64,000 bases of DNA from Bolinopsis microptera (Eukaryota > Ctenophora > Tentaculata > Lobata > Bolinopsidae): NCBI RefSeq assembly GCF_026151205.1, contig NC_087079.1, positions 5,924,169 to 5,988,168 of the forward strand. Direction: 5' to 3'. Under the pieces are notes generated by a model. The model did not search any database and was not told the origin of the DNA. It worked only from the letters and a program-made list of their open reading frames with translations. Below, one piece after another: positions 48,015 through 59,621 of this stretch. Position numbers and translations under genes: made by a program. How positions within the stretch are numbered: the first letter of the stretch is position 1; each line of letters begins with the position of its first letter.

Positions 48015-51000
48015 TGACTTCCCGTTCTCAAGTTTCCTTTTACCAGTAACTTTCTTCCCCTTCAACAGAGCAGTAGGTAGTTTAAAGTGAGCATTACAAG
48101 TCATGCACATGGGTCTGAAGTTACAGTAAACAGACATGCAGACTGAACAGACGTAGCCCACATCGGTCATCTTGCTGTGACACTGACACGCTGCCCTGAA
48201 GTCAACCTGAAAACAGTGGTCAAGTGTTAAACATTAAGCAGTGGTCACGTGTTAAACAGTGGTCACGTGTTAAAGAGTGGTCACGTGTTAAACAGTGGTC
48301 ACGTGTTAAAACAGTGGTCACGTGTTAAAACAGTGGTCACGTGTTAAACAGTGGTCACGTGTTAAACAGTGGTCACGTGTTAAAACAGTGGTCACGTGTT
48401 AAAACAGTGGTCACGTGTTAAGCAGTGGTCACGTGTTAAACCAGTGGTCACGTGTTAAAGAGTGGTCACGTGTTAAACAGTGGTCACGTGTTAAACAGTG
48501 GTCACGTGTTAAAGAGTGGTCACGTGTTAAACAGTGGTCACGTGTTAAAACAGTGGTCACGTGTTAAGCAGTGGTCACGTGTTAAAACAGTGGTCACGTG
48601 TTAAAACAGTGGTCACGTGTTAAACAATGGTCACGTGTTAAACAGTGGTCACGTGTCAAAACAGTGGTCACGTGTTAAACAGTGGTCACGTGTTAAGCAG
48701 TGGTCACGTGTTAAACAGTGGTCACGTGTTAAACAGTGGTCATGTGTTAAACAGTGGTCACGTGTTAAACCAGTGGTCACGTGTTAAACAGTGGTCACGT
48801 GGTAAACAGTGGTCATGTGTTAAACAGTGGTCACGTGTTAAACAGTGGTCACGTGTTAAACCAGTGGTCACGTGTTAAACAGTGGTCACGTGTTAAACAG
48901 TGGTCACGTGTTAAACAGTGGTCACGTGTTAAACAGTGGTCACGTGTTAAGCAGTGGTCACGTGTTAAAACAGTGGTCACGTGTTAAACAGTGGTCACGT
49001 GTCAAAACAGTGGTCACGTGTTAAACAGTGGTCACGTGTTAAACAGTGGTCACGTGTTAAGCAGTGGTCACGTGTTAGAACAGTGGTCACGTGTTAGAAC
49101 AGTGGTCACGTGTTAGAACAGTGGTCACGTGTTAAACAGTGGTCACGTGTTAAACAGTGGTCACGTGTTAAACAGTGGTCACGTGTTAAACAGTGGTCAC
49201 GTGTTAAAACAGTGGTCACGTGTTAAAACAGTGGTCACGTGTTAAAACAGTGGTCTCGTGTTAAACAGTGGTCACGTGTTAAACGTTAAAAAGCATTTCA
49301 AGTGAAATTTGAATGTTCTACTAATTATAATAAAACTGTTACGAAGTTCCCCGAATAAATTAATAATGATAAAATAGTGTTTTTGAGCAGGAATTGAGGA
49401 ATTTGTCGTTTTATAACAGTATTTACATTCCTCATTCCATAACAGAGCACATTCCACCGAATTGACGAAAGCAAAAGCACCCACCTTAGCAGCTGGAGGG
49501 GTATGAAAACTCTTCCTAAACTCCACCCCCATCAGGAACACTCCCAACAGATACTGAGTAAGTTTACTGTGCTCCCCCACCCTCACGTACGTTCCTCCTG
49601 TTATCTCGCTAGCTTGCTGTAGGAACGTGGAGTCTTCACCCAACACGCACGAGTCTATAGAGACTTTATTCTTCTGGGCGGCGAAGATGGAGTTCATGAT
49701 GGCCATGTACTGGGATCGGCTATCAGGGGAACCTGGTGTTGGTAGGTAGGGTTAATTATTGAAACATGTACTGGGACCGGCTATCAGGGGAACCTGGTGT
49801 TGGTAGGTAGGGTTAGTTATTGAAACATGTACTGGGACCGGCTATCAGGGGAACCTGGTGTTGGTAGGTAGGGTTAGTTATTGAAACATGTACTGGGACC
49901 GGCTATCAGGGGAACCTGGTGTTGGTAGGTAGGGTTAATTATTGAAACATGTACTGGGACCGGCTATCAGGGGAACCTGGTATTGGTAGATAGGGTTAGT
50001 TATTGAAACATGTACTGAGACCGGCTATCAGGGGAACCTGGTGTTGGTAGATAGGGTTAGTTATTGAAACATGTACTGGGACCGGCTATCAGGGGAACCT
50101 GGTGTTGGTAGATAGGGTTAGTTATTGAAACATGTACTGAGACCGGCTATCAGGGGAACCTGGTGTTGGTAGATAGGGTTAGTTATTGAAACATGTACTG
50201 GGACCGGCTATCAGGGGAACCTGGTGTTGGTAGATAGGGTTAGTTATTGAAACATGTACTGGGACCGGCTATCAGGGGAACCTGGTGTTGGTAGATAGGG
50301 TTAGTTATTGAAACATGTACTGAGACCGGCTATCAGGGGAACCTGGTGTTGGTAGATAGGGTTAGTTATTGAAACATGTACTGAGACCGGCTATCAGGGG
50401 AACCTGGTGTTGGTAGATAGGGTTAGTTATTGAAACATGTACTGGGACCGGCTATCAGGGGAACCTGGTGTTGGTAGATAGGGTTAATTATTGAAACATG
50501 TACTGAGACCGGCTATCAGGGGAACCTGGTGTTGGTAGATAGGGTTAGTTATTGAAACATGTACTGAGACCGGCTATCAGGGGAACCTGGTGTTGGTAGA
50601 TAGGGTTAGTTATTGAAACATGTACTGGGACCGGCTATCAGGGGAACCTGGTGTTGGTAGGTAGGGTTAGTTATTGAAACATGTACTGGGACCGGCTATC
50701 AGGGGAACCTGGTGTTGGTAGATAGGGTTAGTTATTGAAACATGTACTGGGACCGGCTATCAGGGGAACCTGGTGTTGGTAGGTAGGGTTAGTTATTGAA
50801 ACATGTACTGGGACCGGCTATCAGGGGAACCTGGTGTTGGTAGGTAGGGTTAGTTATTGAAACATGTACTGAGACCGGCTATCAGGGGAACCTGGTGTTG
50901 GTAGGTAGGGTTAGTTATTGAAACATGTACTGGGACCGGCTATCAGGGGAACCTGGTGTTGGTAGATAGGGTTAGTTATTGAAACATGTACTGGGACCGG

Positions 51001-54000
51001 CTATCAGGGGAACCTGGTATTGGTAGATAGGGTTAGTTATTGAAACATGTACTGAGACCGGCTATCAGGGGAACCTGGTGTTGGTAGGTAGGGTTAGTTA
51101 TTGAAACATGTACTGGGACCGGCTATCAGGGGAACCTGGTGTTGGTAGATAGGGTTAGTTATTGAAACATGTACTGGGACCGGCTATCAGGGGAACCTGG
51201 TGTTGGTAGGTAGGGTTAGTTATTGAAACATGTACTGGGACCGGCTATCAGGGGAACCTGGTGTTGGTAGATAGGGTTAGTTATTGAAACATGTACTGGG
51301 ACCGGCTATCAGGGGAACCTGGTGTTGGTAGGTAGGGTTAGTTATTGAAACATGTACTGGGACCGGCTATCAGGGGAACCTGGTGTTGGTAGGTAGGGTT
51401 AGTTATTGAAACATGTACTGGGACCGGCTATCAGGGGAACCTGGTGTTGGTAGATAGGGTTAGTTATTGAAACATGTACTGAGACCGGCTATCAGGGGAA
51501 CCTGGTGTTGGTAGATAGGGTTAATTATTGAAACATGTACTGGGACCGGCTATCAGGGGAACCTGGTGTTGGTAGATAGGGTTAGTTATTGAAACATGTA
51601 CTGGGACCGGCTATCAGGGGAACCTGGTATTGGTAGATAGGGTTAGTTATTGAAACATGTACTGGGACCGGCTATCAGGGGAACCTGGTGTTGGTAGGTA
51701 GGGTTAATTATTGAAACATGTACTGGGACCGGCTATCAGGGGAACCTGGTGTTGGTAGATAGGGTTAGTTATTGAAACATGTACTGGGACCGGCTATCAG
51801 GGGAACCTGGTGTTGGTAGGTAGGGTTAGTTATTGAAACATGTACTGGGACCGGCTATCAGGGGAACCTGGTGTTGGTAGGTAGGGTTAGTTATTGAAAC
51901 ATGTACTGGGACCGGCTATCAGGGGAACCTGGTGTTGGTAGATAGGGTTAGTTATTGAAACATGTACTGGGACCGGCTATCAGGGGAACCTGGTGTTGGT
52001 AGATAGGGTTAATTATTGAAACATGTACTGGGACCGGCTATCAGGGGAACCTGGTGTTGGTAGGTAGGGTTAGTTATTGAAACATGTACTGGGACCGGCT
52101 ATCAGGGGAACCTGGTGTTGGTAGGTAGGTTAATTATTGAAACATGTACTGGGACCGGCTATCAGGGGAACCTGGTATTGGTAGATAGGGTTAATTATTG
52201 AAACATGTACTGGGACCGGCTATCAGGGGAACCTGGTGTTGGTAGGTAGGGTTAATTATTGAAACATGTACTGGGACCGGCTATCAGGGGAACCTGGTGT
52301 TGGTAGGTAGGGTTAGTTATTGAAACATGTACTGGGACCGGCTATCAGGGGAACCTGGTGTTGGTAGATAGGGTTAGTTATTGAAACATGTACTGGGACC
52401 GGCTATCAGGGGAACCTGGTATTGGTAGATAGGGTTAGTTATTGAAACATGTACTGGGACCGGCTATCAGGGGAACCTGGTGTTGGTAGATAGGGTTAGT
52501 TATTGAAACATGTACTGGGACCGGCTATCAGGGGAACCTGGTGTTGGTAGGTAGGGTTAATTATTGAAACATGTACTGGGACCGGCTATCAGGGGAACCT
52601 GGTGTTGGTAGATAGGGTTAGTTATTGAAACATGTACTGGGACCGGCTATCAGGGGAACCTGGTGTTGGTAGATAGGGTTAATTATTGAAACATGTACTG
52701 GGACCGGCTATCAGGGGAACCTGGTGTTGGTAGATAGGGTTAGTTATTGAAACATGTACTGGGACCGGCTATCAGGGGAACCTGGTGTTGGTAGATAGGG
52801 TTAGTTATTGAAACATGTACTGGGACCGGCTATCAGGGGAACCTGGTGTTGGTAGATAGGGTTAGTTATTGAAACATGTACTGGGACCGGCTATCAGGGG
52901 AACCTGGTGTTGGTAGGTAGGGTTAGTTATTGAAACATGTACTGGGACCGGCTATCAGGGGAACCTGGTGTTGGTAGATAGGGTTAGTTATTGAAACATG
53001 TACTGGGACCGGCTATCAGGGGAACCTGGTGTTGGTAGATAGGGTTAGTTATTGAAACATGTACTGGGACCGGCTATCAGGGGAACCTGGTGTTGGTAGA
53101 TAGGGTTAGTTATTGAAACATGTACTGGGACCGGCTATCAGGGGAACCTGGTGTTGGTAGGTAGGGTTAGTTATTGAAACATGTACTGAGACCGGCTATC
53201 AGGGGAACCTGGTGTTGGTAGGTAGGGTTAATTATTGAAACATGTACTGGGACCGGCTATCAGGGGAACCTGGTGTTGGTAGGTAGGGTTAGTTATTGAA
53301 ACATGTACTGGGACCGGCTATCAGGGGAACCTGGTGTTGGTAGAAGGGTTAGTTATTGAAACATGTACTGGGACCGGCTATCAGGGGAACCTGGTGTTGG
53401 TAGATAGGGTTAGTTATTGAAACATGTACTGGGACCGGCTATCAGGGGAACCTGGTGTTGGTAGATAGGGTTAGTTATTGAAACATGTACTGGGACCGGC
53501 TATCAGGGGAACCTGGTGTTGGTAGGTAGGGTTAGTTATTGAAACATGTACTGGGACCGGCTATCAGGGGAACCTGGTGTTGGTAGATAGGGTTAGTTAT
53601 TGAAACATGTACTGGGACCGGCTATCAGGGGAACCTGGTGTTGGTAGGTAGGGTTAGTTATTGAAACATGTACTGGGACCGGCTATCAGGGGAACCTGGT
53701 GTTGGTAGGTAGGGTTAGTTATTGAAACATGTACTGGGACCGGCTATCAGGGGAACCTGGTGTTGGTAGGTAGGGTTAGTTATTGAAACATGTACTGGGA
53801 CCGGCTATCAGGGGAACCTGGTGTTGGTAGGAAGGGTTAGTTATTGAAACATGTACTGGGACCGGCTATCAGGGGAACCTGGTGTTGGTAGGAAGGGTTA
53901 GTTATTGAAACATGTACTGGGACCGGCTATCAGGGGAACCTGGTGTTGGTAGATAGGGTTAGTTATTGAAACATGTACTGGGACCGGCTATCAGGGGAAC

Positions 54001-57000
54001 CTGGTGTTGGTAGGAAGGGTTAGTTATTGAAACATGTACTGGGACCGGCTATCAGGGGAACCTGGTGTTGGTAGATAGGGTTAGTTATTGAAACATGTAC
54101 TGGGACCGGCTATCAGGGGAACCTGGTGTTGGTAGGAAGGGTTAGTTATTGAAACATGTACTGGGACCGGCTATCAGGGGAACCTGGTGTTGGTAGGAAG
54201 GGTTAGTTATTGAAACATGTACTGGGACCGGCTATCAGGGGAACCTGGTGTTGGTAGATAGGGTTAATTATTGAAACATGTACTGAGACCGGCTATCAGG
54301 GGAACCTGGTATTGGTAGATAGGGTTAGTTATTGAAACATGTACTGGGACCGGCTATCAGGGGAACCTGGTGTTGGTAGATAGGGTTAGTTATTGAAACA
54401 TGTACTGGGACCGGCTATCAGGGGAACCTGGTGTTGGTAGATAGGGTTAGTTATTGAAACATGTACTGGGACCGGCTATCAGGGGAACCTGGTGTTGGTA
54501 GATAGGGTTAGTTATTGAAACATGTACTGGGACCGGCTATCAGGGGAACCTGGTGTTGGTAGATAGGGTTAGTTATTGAAACATGTACTGGGACCGGCTA
54601 TCAGGGGAACCTGGTGTTGGTAGATAGGGTTAGTTATTGAAACATGTACTGGGACCGGCTATCAGGGGAACCTGGTGTTGGTAGGTAGGGTTAGTTATTG
54701 AAACATGTACTGGGACCGGCTATCAGGGGAACCTGGTGTTGGTAGATAGGGTTAGTTATTGAAACATGTACTGGGACCGGCTATCAGGGGAACCTGGTGT
54801 TGGTAGATAGGGTTAGTTATTGAAACATGTACTGGGACCGGCTATCAGGGGAACCTGGTGTTGGTAGGTAGGGTTAGTTATTGAAACATGTACTGAGACC
54901 GGCTATCAGGGGAACCTGGTGTTGGTAGGTAGGGTTAATTATTGAAACATGTACTGGGACCGGCTATCAGGGGAACCTGGTGTTGGTAGATAGGGTTAGT
55001 TATTGAAACATGTACTGGGACCGGCTATCAGGGGAACCTGGTGTTGGTAGATAGGGTTAATTATTGAAACATGTACTGGGACCGGCTATCAGGGGAACCT
55101 GGTGTTGGTAGATAGGGTTAATTATTGAAACATGTACTGGGATCGGCTATCAGGGGAACCTGGTGTTGGTAGATAGGGTTAGTTATTGAAACATGTACTG
55201 GGACCGGCTATCAGGGGAACCTGGTGTTGGTAGGTAGGGTTAATTATTGAAACATGTACTGGGACCGGCTATCAGGGGAACCTGGTGTTGGTAGGTAGGG
55301 TTAGTTATTGAAACATGTACTGGGACCGGCTATCAGGGGAACCTGGTGTTGGTAGATAGGTTAATTATTGAAACATGTACTGGGACCGGCTATCAGGGGA
55401 ACCTGGTGTTGGTAGATAGGGTTAGTTATTGAAACATGTACTGAGACCGGCTATCAGGGGAACCTGGTGTTGGTAGATAGGGTTAGTTATTGAAACATGT
55501 ACTGGGACCGGCTATCAGGGGAACCTGGTGTTGGTAGGTAGGGTTAATTATTGAAACATGTACTGGGACCGGCTATCAGGGGAACCTGGTGTTGGTAGAT
55601 AGGGTTAGTTATTGAAACATGTACTGGGACCGGCTATCAGGGGAACCTGGTATTGGTAGATAGGGTTAATTATTGAAACATGTACTGGGACCGGCTATCA
55701 GGGGAACCTGGTGTTGGTAGATAGGGTTAGTTATTGAAACATGTACTGGGACCGGCTATCAGGGGAACCTGGTGTTGGTAGGTAGGGTTAGTTATTGAAA
55801 CATGTACTGAGACCGGCTATCAGGGGAACCTGGTGTTGGTAGATAGGGTTAGTTATTGAAACATGTACTGGGACCGGCTATCAGGGGAACCTGGTGTTGG
55901 TAGGTAGGTTAATTATTGAAAATTGCTAAATGCTAATTGACTTAAAGGACCAGTTAACTGAAAAATTTGTAGTCTCCAATTTGGCTAAGATTTAAATCAG
56001 CTGTGACAAACTGGTAAAGAGTCGTATCGCCGAAAGAACCAACTCTCTAGCGTACGTGTAACGCGTGTTATTGCAATAATAAGCTGTGGCCTCGTGACGT
56101 CATAAAGTCCCTCAGTGCGCGCTTGCATAGCGTAATTTACATTACAAATGTTTATCATCGTCAATAAAACACGTGTAACTCACTCAAATTTTAGAATTAT
56201 GACTATTACCCTAGTTCTCCAAAATCCTTATAGTTTTGGCTATCATCCTAACTAAAGGAATAGCTGATTGGATGTACAGTGCTCACGTCATGATTTTAAA
56301 CAGTGATATAGGTTCTTGAACAGTGGCGGGTGAATGTAAGGTTAGAAAGTTTCTGCTATTACAACTTATGTCATGTGTGATAATTTTGGATTGTTTTCAT
56401 TGCTTAATTACACAAACAGGGAGACTGTACCGATTATTTTTCCCCAGTCCATGAAACTCTAACGAATTTAGAAAGGATCTAGATAAGTAGGAGTTTGTTC
56501 AATTCCGATCGAGCAATTATATTTATAGCATAGCGAAATTTCTAAGTTTAATCCGCATGTGTCAGCCAGTACAGGAGACAAGAAGTCTGGCTACTTTACG
56601 GCCGTTCCTCTGGGACCATTAGTAGAAGTAGCTTCTATCAGAACAGTGCCGTGGGAACAGAATTCCCGCCAAAATACCCGGTCTCGGGTCTACCAAATAG
56701 TAATGTACTGATTGGAGTGTACGGTGTGCGGTGTGTTTTGAATTAGACTTACGGCTTACCTAGTTGTTATCCTAATTGCATTATCATCGGTACATAACAT
56801 AAATAAACTACTGGTAAGTTTAAATACCAAGTGCAAACGTGTTCAGTCAATCGACCCACTGAACAACTATAGAATTTCCAAGACCCTATTATTCTCTGGC
56901 CATATATTACGGCACGATCGATTGTTAGATGGCTAAACGACCAACGTTAATCTATTCAATTCTAAAACTATGAGCTAGCACTTTAATCTAAAAATACACT

Positions 57001-59140
57001 TTATATAACTCCTGATTTTTACATTTCACGTAAAACATTGTCGCCACAGGTTGATCATGGACACTAACAGCTTAATTTGAGATAAATGACTTATGAGTTT
57101 CTCTAAAGTTAACTCTAAAGTTGTGTAGTCCAGTCATTTATGGACATTTATGGAAATGAACCTGCAAATGTTCAAATACTCACGAAACTTTGCACAGACC
57201 TTCCCGAAGGTATGAATAAACGATTTTCGTTTGGAGACATTTTTTTGACCATGGAGAAAACCCAGGAGGGCCACGCCCATATTGACCCAATAACGTAACC
57301 GACCCCTTGCTTCTGAAGGTCGTAGAGACTTCAAAATAGGCTTAAACGAAGCCGCATATGCATGTTTATATAGAAGTTATTGAGCAACACATGGCGTAAA
57401 ATCCTTACTTTTCGAGAAATTCGCCAAAAACCATTTTGGGCGTGGTGCTGAGCCCATTTTCGATAGGATCGTGATAGAGTCTTTAGACAGGGTGCAAAAG
57501 AACCGCAATTAGCATATTAATATATGACTTACGAACAAACATATGCCTTAAAGTGCTTACTTTTTCAATTATTGGCGAAAAACTGATTTTCGGTTCCAGA
57601 AATCATGCAAAACTATGGGTATCTGGTAAATTGGGCTATGAAGGCCCTAAAGGTTCTTGAATGTGTGCAAATTGTGCAGAATGGCCATGTTTATATACAA
57701 CTTATGAAGCAACATGTACCCTAAATTACTTACTTTTCGAGTTATTCGGGGAAAAACATTGTATTATGCCCATTTTCTACCTGTAAAATACAGTCTCACG
57801 AGCTCTTCTGCGCGCAAGGGACTTTATGACGTCATCGCCAAAATAATACAAACGCTATTTACACGCGTTAGAGAGCAGTTAGAGATTTAGGAATTTCGAC
57901 TCGTTGCTTAGTTTGCTATTTGTCACAATCTGTCAAAATACGAGGATAACTTTTTTTTCAGTTAACTGGTCCTTTAAGTGATTGGTTACTGTTATTATAA
58001 GAGATGAGGTGGCGTCCAGAAGTGCAGTTGGTATATTTATATGATACTAAAGTTTTGGAGAATGATGATTGGTCAAGTACGGATATGATTTGTGTCAAAC
58101 AGTAAAATAGTAGTAAAATAGTAAACAAATCCTTCATTGATTTTTAAACAGACCTTTCATGACCAGTATTCTGGATTGAAGTATACTTCCAAGAGAAAGA
58201 TTCTTTGACATAACGTTACAGTGACATAGAGCTTTGATCAGTGCGCCACTCAACAGTGAACCTGCAGATTTGACAAATCTGAGCAACATTTCGATAGGTC
58301 TACAATTAAAGATATAGGAAAACTCTCTTATTTAAAGGAATATGAAAAATCGCTCGTTTAAAATTTGCTCTAATCTTTAGTTAATTGATTTCATAAGATA
58401 AAATTAAAATGAAGCTCAGTTTAGAGCCTTGAATAAAGATCTAGTCTGTACGAGCACACCACACAGACAGTACAATCAAGATAACAAGACACACAAACCA
58501 TCAAGTTGTCTGTGCTCCTCAGGGTTATCACACTCCAACATCACATCCTTTATCTTCATCAGTATCGTGGTGTTCACCACATCAAACCCCTCGAACTTGC
58601 CCGCAGTGCTCTCTCCAACCACTAGGTTCTCTTCGTCTGGGTACAGCTTGTAAACTCCCGTGTTCATGTAACCGTATACACTCAACTGTGGAGGAAGTGT
58701 CAGCTTTATTCTACCTTTATTTTGATTATAAATATTGAATAAAGGTAGATTAAATCATATGTCCAGAATAGAGTCTAGCAACCATTGTGATTATTTTATA
58801 GATTTGCATAAATTTGTAAACAAAATCATATTGAACTTAAATTTTTAAGAAACTATATTTAATCCTATATTACTACAGATTCTATGGAGCTATGGAAGCT
58901 TCTAGTAATATCCACCATGTAACTACAGTGCAGAAGCAGGTAATAGTACACAAACACAACAGGTAATAGTACACAAACACCAGTATATTAACAACGAACC
59001 TTATTAAGTGGGCTCTGGAGAAGATGCGCGTTAGCGAGGATTAGAGAGCTCTGGATGACCTCAGTCAAAGAGTGGTTAGCCCACCAGACAGGGTGGAGAT
59101 CCACTACAATAACAAGGAGATTACCCACCCTGTCTCCCAT
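48012..59140 (-). CDS. GTF2H3: TFIIH core subunit p34 (GTF2H3/Tfb4)
   Basis: Five exons join in phase: 59140-59000, 58685-58499, 58261-58154, 49732-49485 and 48206-48012; 879 nt, 292 residues (human 308). Exon 1 encodes NLLVIVVDLHPVWWANHSL, the vWA-type start of p34. Exon 3 holds LLSGALIKALCH and SRILVMKG; exon 4 holds YMAIMNSIFAAQ and QQASEITGGTYVRV; exon 5 holds DFRAACQC and the C4-type zinc-binding YVCSVCMSVYCNFRP with CMTC. p34 pairs with p44 in the TFIIH core, needed for transcription initiation and nucleotide-excision repair. Intron 3 (8.4 kb) and intron 4 (1.3 kb) are mostly tandem repeats, and a third array covers the stop codon. The start is the first ATG of the conserved block; acceptors lie about 46 and 90 nt upstream. 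Confidence 0.93.
48213..49287 (-). repeat. E-box (GTCACGTG) array in GTF2H3 intron 4, about 56 copies
   Basis: Units of 18-20 bp, in gene sense TTAACACGTGACCACTGT, run to within a few bases of the exon 5 acceptor; the acceptor sequence TTGACCACTGTTTTCAG is itself a partial unit. Nearly every copy keeps CACGTG. Confidence 0.95.
49704..55919 (-). repeat. 61-bp array in GTF2H3 intron 3 duplicating the exon 4 splice acceptor, about 102 copies
   Basis: In gene sense each 61-bp unit has 32 bases of intron end (ending ACTAACCCTATCTACC and AACACCAG) followed by 29 bases equal to the start of exon 4 (GTTCCCCTGATAGCC...). The exon itself differs at one base (CGATCC against CGGTCC in the repeats); one distal unit near 55141 has the exon-type base. 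Variants (GGGAC/GAGAC, AGATAGG/AGGTAGG/AGGAAGG, GTGTT/GTATT) mark subfamilies. There are no spacers. Confidence 0.97.
55941..57978. mobile_element. 2.04-kb long-TIR DNA element in GTF2H3 intron 3
   Basis: CTTAAAGGACCAGTTAACTG at the left is perfectly inverted at the right end (57959-57978). Imperfect complementarity continues for about 190 bp, including TGACGTCATAAAGTCCC and a GCGCGC motif in both arms. TGA on both sides could be a 3-bp target duplication. The interior has no transposase ORF; 57339-57760 holds three diverged copies of a 95-bp module also found in the foldback element at 2735-5509. Confidence 0.8.
57339..57760 (+). repeat. Three diverged copies of a 95-bp module
   Basis: Copies start near 57339, 57491 and 57663. 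They share a pattern of TTATAT, ACTTAT, AACATAT, CTAAA, CTTACTTTT and a GCGAAAAAC-type end in fixed order and spacing, with about 60-70% identity by eye. Confidence 0.65.
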
Positions 59141-59621
59141 GGTGTGGGAGTGGCGAGGGAGTGGAGGGGTTAGTTCAGGAGATGAGCTTGGGAGAGGAGG
59201 TGGGGGATAGCAGTGCAGATAATGTCATGTTGGTGTCAAAGTTGGGCTAGAGAGGGATTTTAGTGTTAAATTTTTAAGTATTGTCTAACATCTTATTTTG
59301 TATAAATATAATTGTTAATTTTTTAATTATTGGTGACTACTGAAAACCTATCTGGCAATTTCGATATTTTGTTTATTTTATTTTAAATCAACAACGGGAG
59401 CAAATTTTTTCTGAGCAGTAAAACTAAAACCGATTTTGAAGATGTCAAAGTTTTGCTTAAAAAGGGTAAAACTGGTAAGTTAGAATGGACGGACAATTGT
59501 AAATAAAATTTGGAACTTTAAACCTACAGCAATAAATTACTGATAGTAATAAATTAAGAAAGATCCCCAAAAAACCGCAGATAAAATGTGTTTAAAAACC
59601 ATCACGTTACACTCTTTCACC

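Noticed and set aside
48645-48987. Open frames encoding NSGHVL/KQWSRV repeats
   Set aside because: Antisense reading of the E-box array in GTF2H3 intron 4.
49704-55919. Telomere-like reading of TAGGGTTAG in each 61-bp unit
   Set aside because: Only one partial TTAGGG core per unit, explained by the complementary branch-site sequence CTAACCCTA; not a telomeric array.
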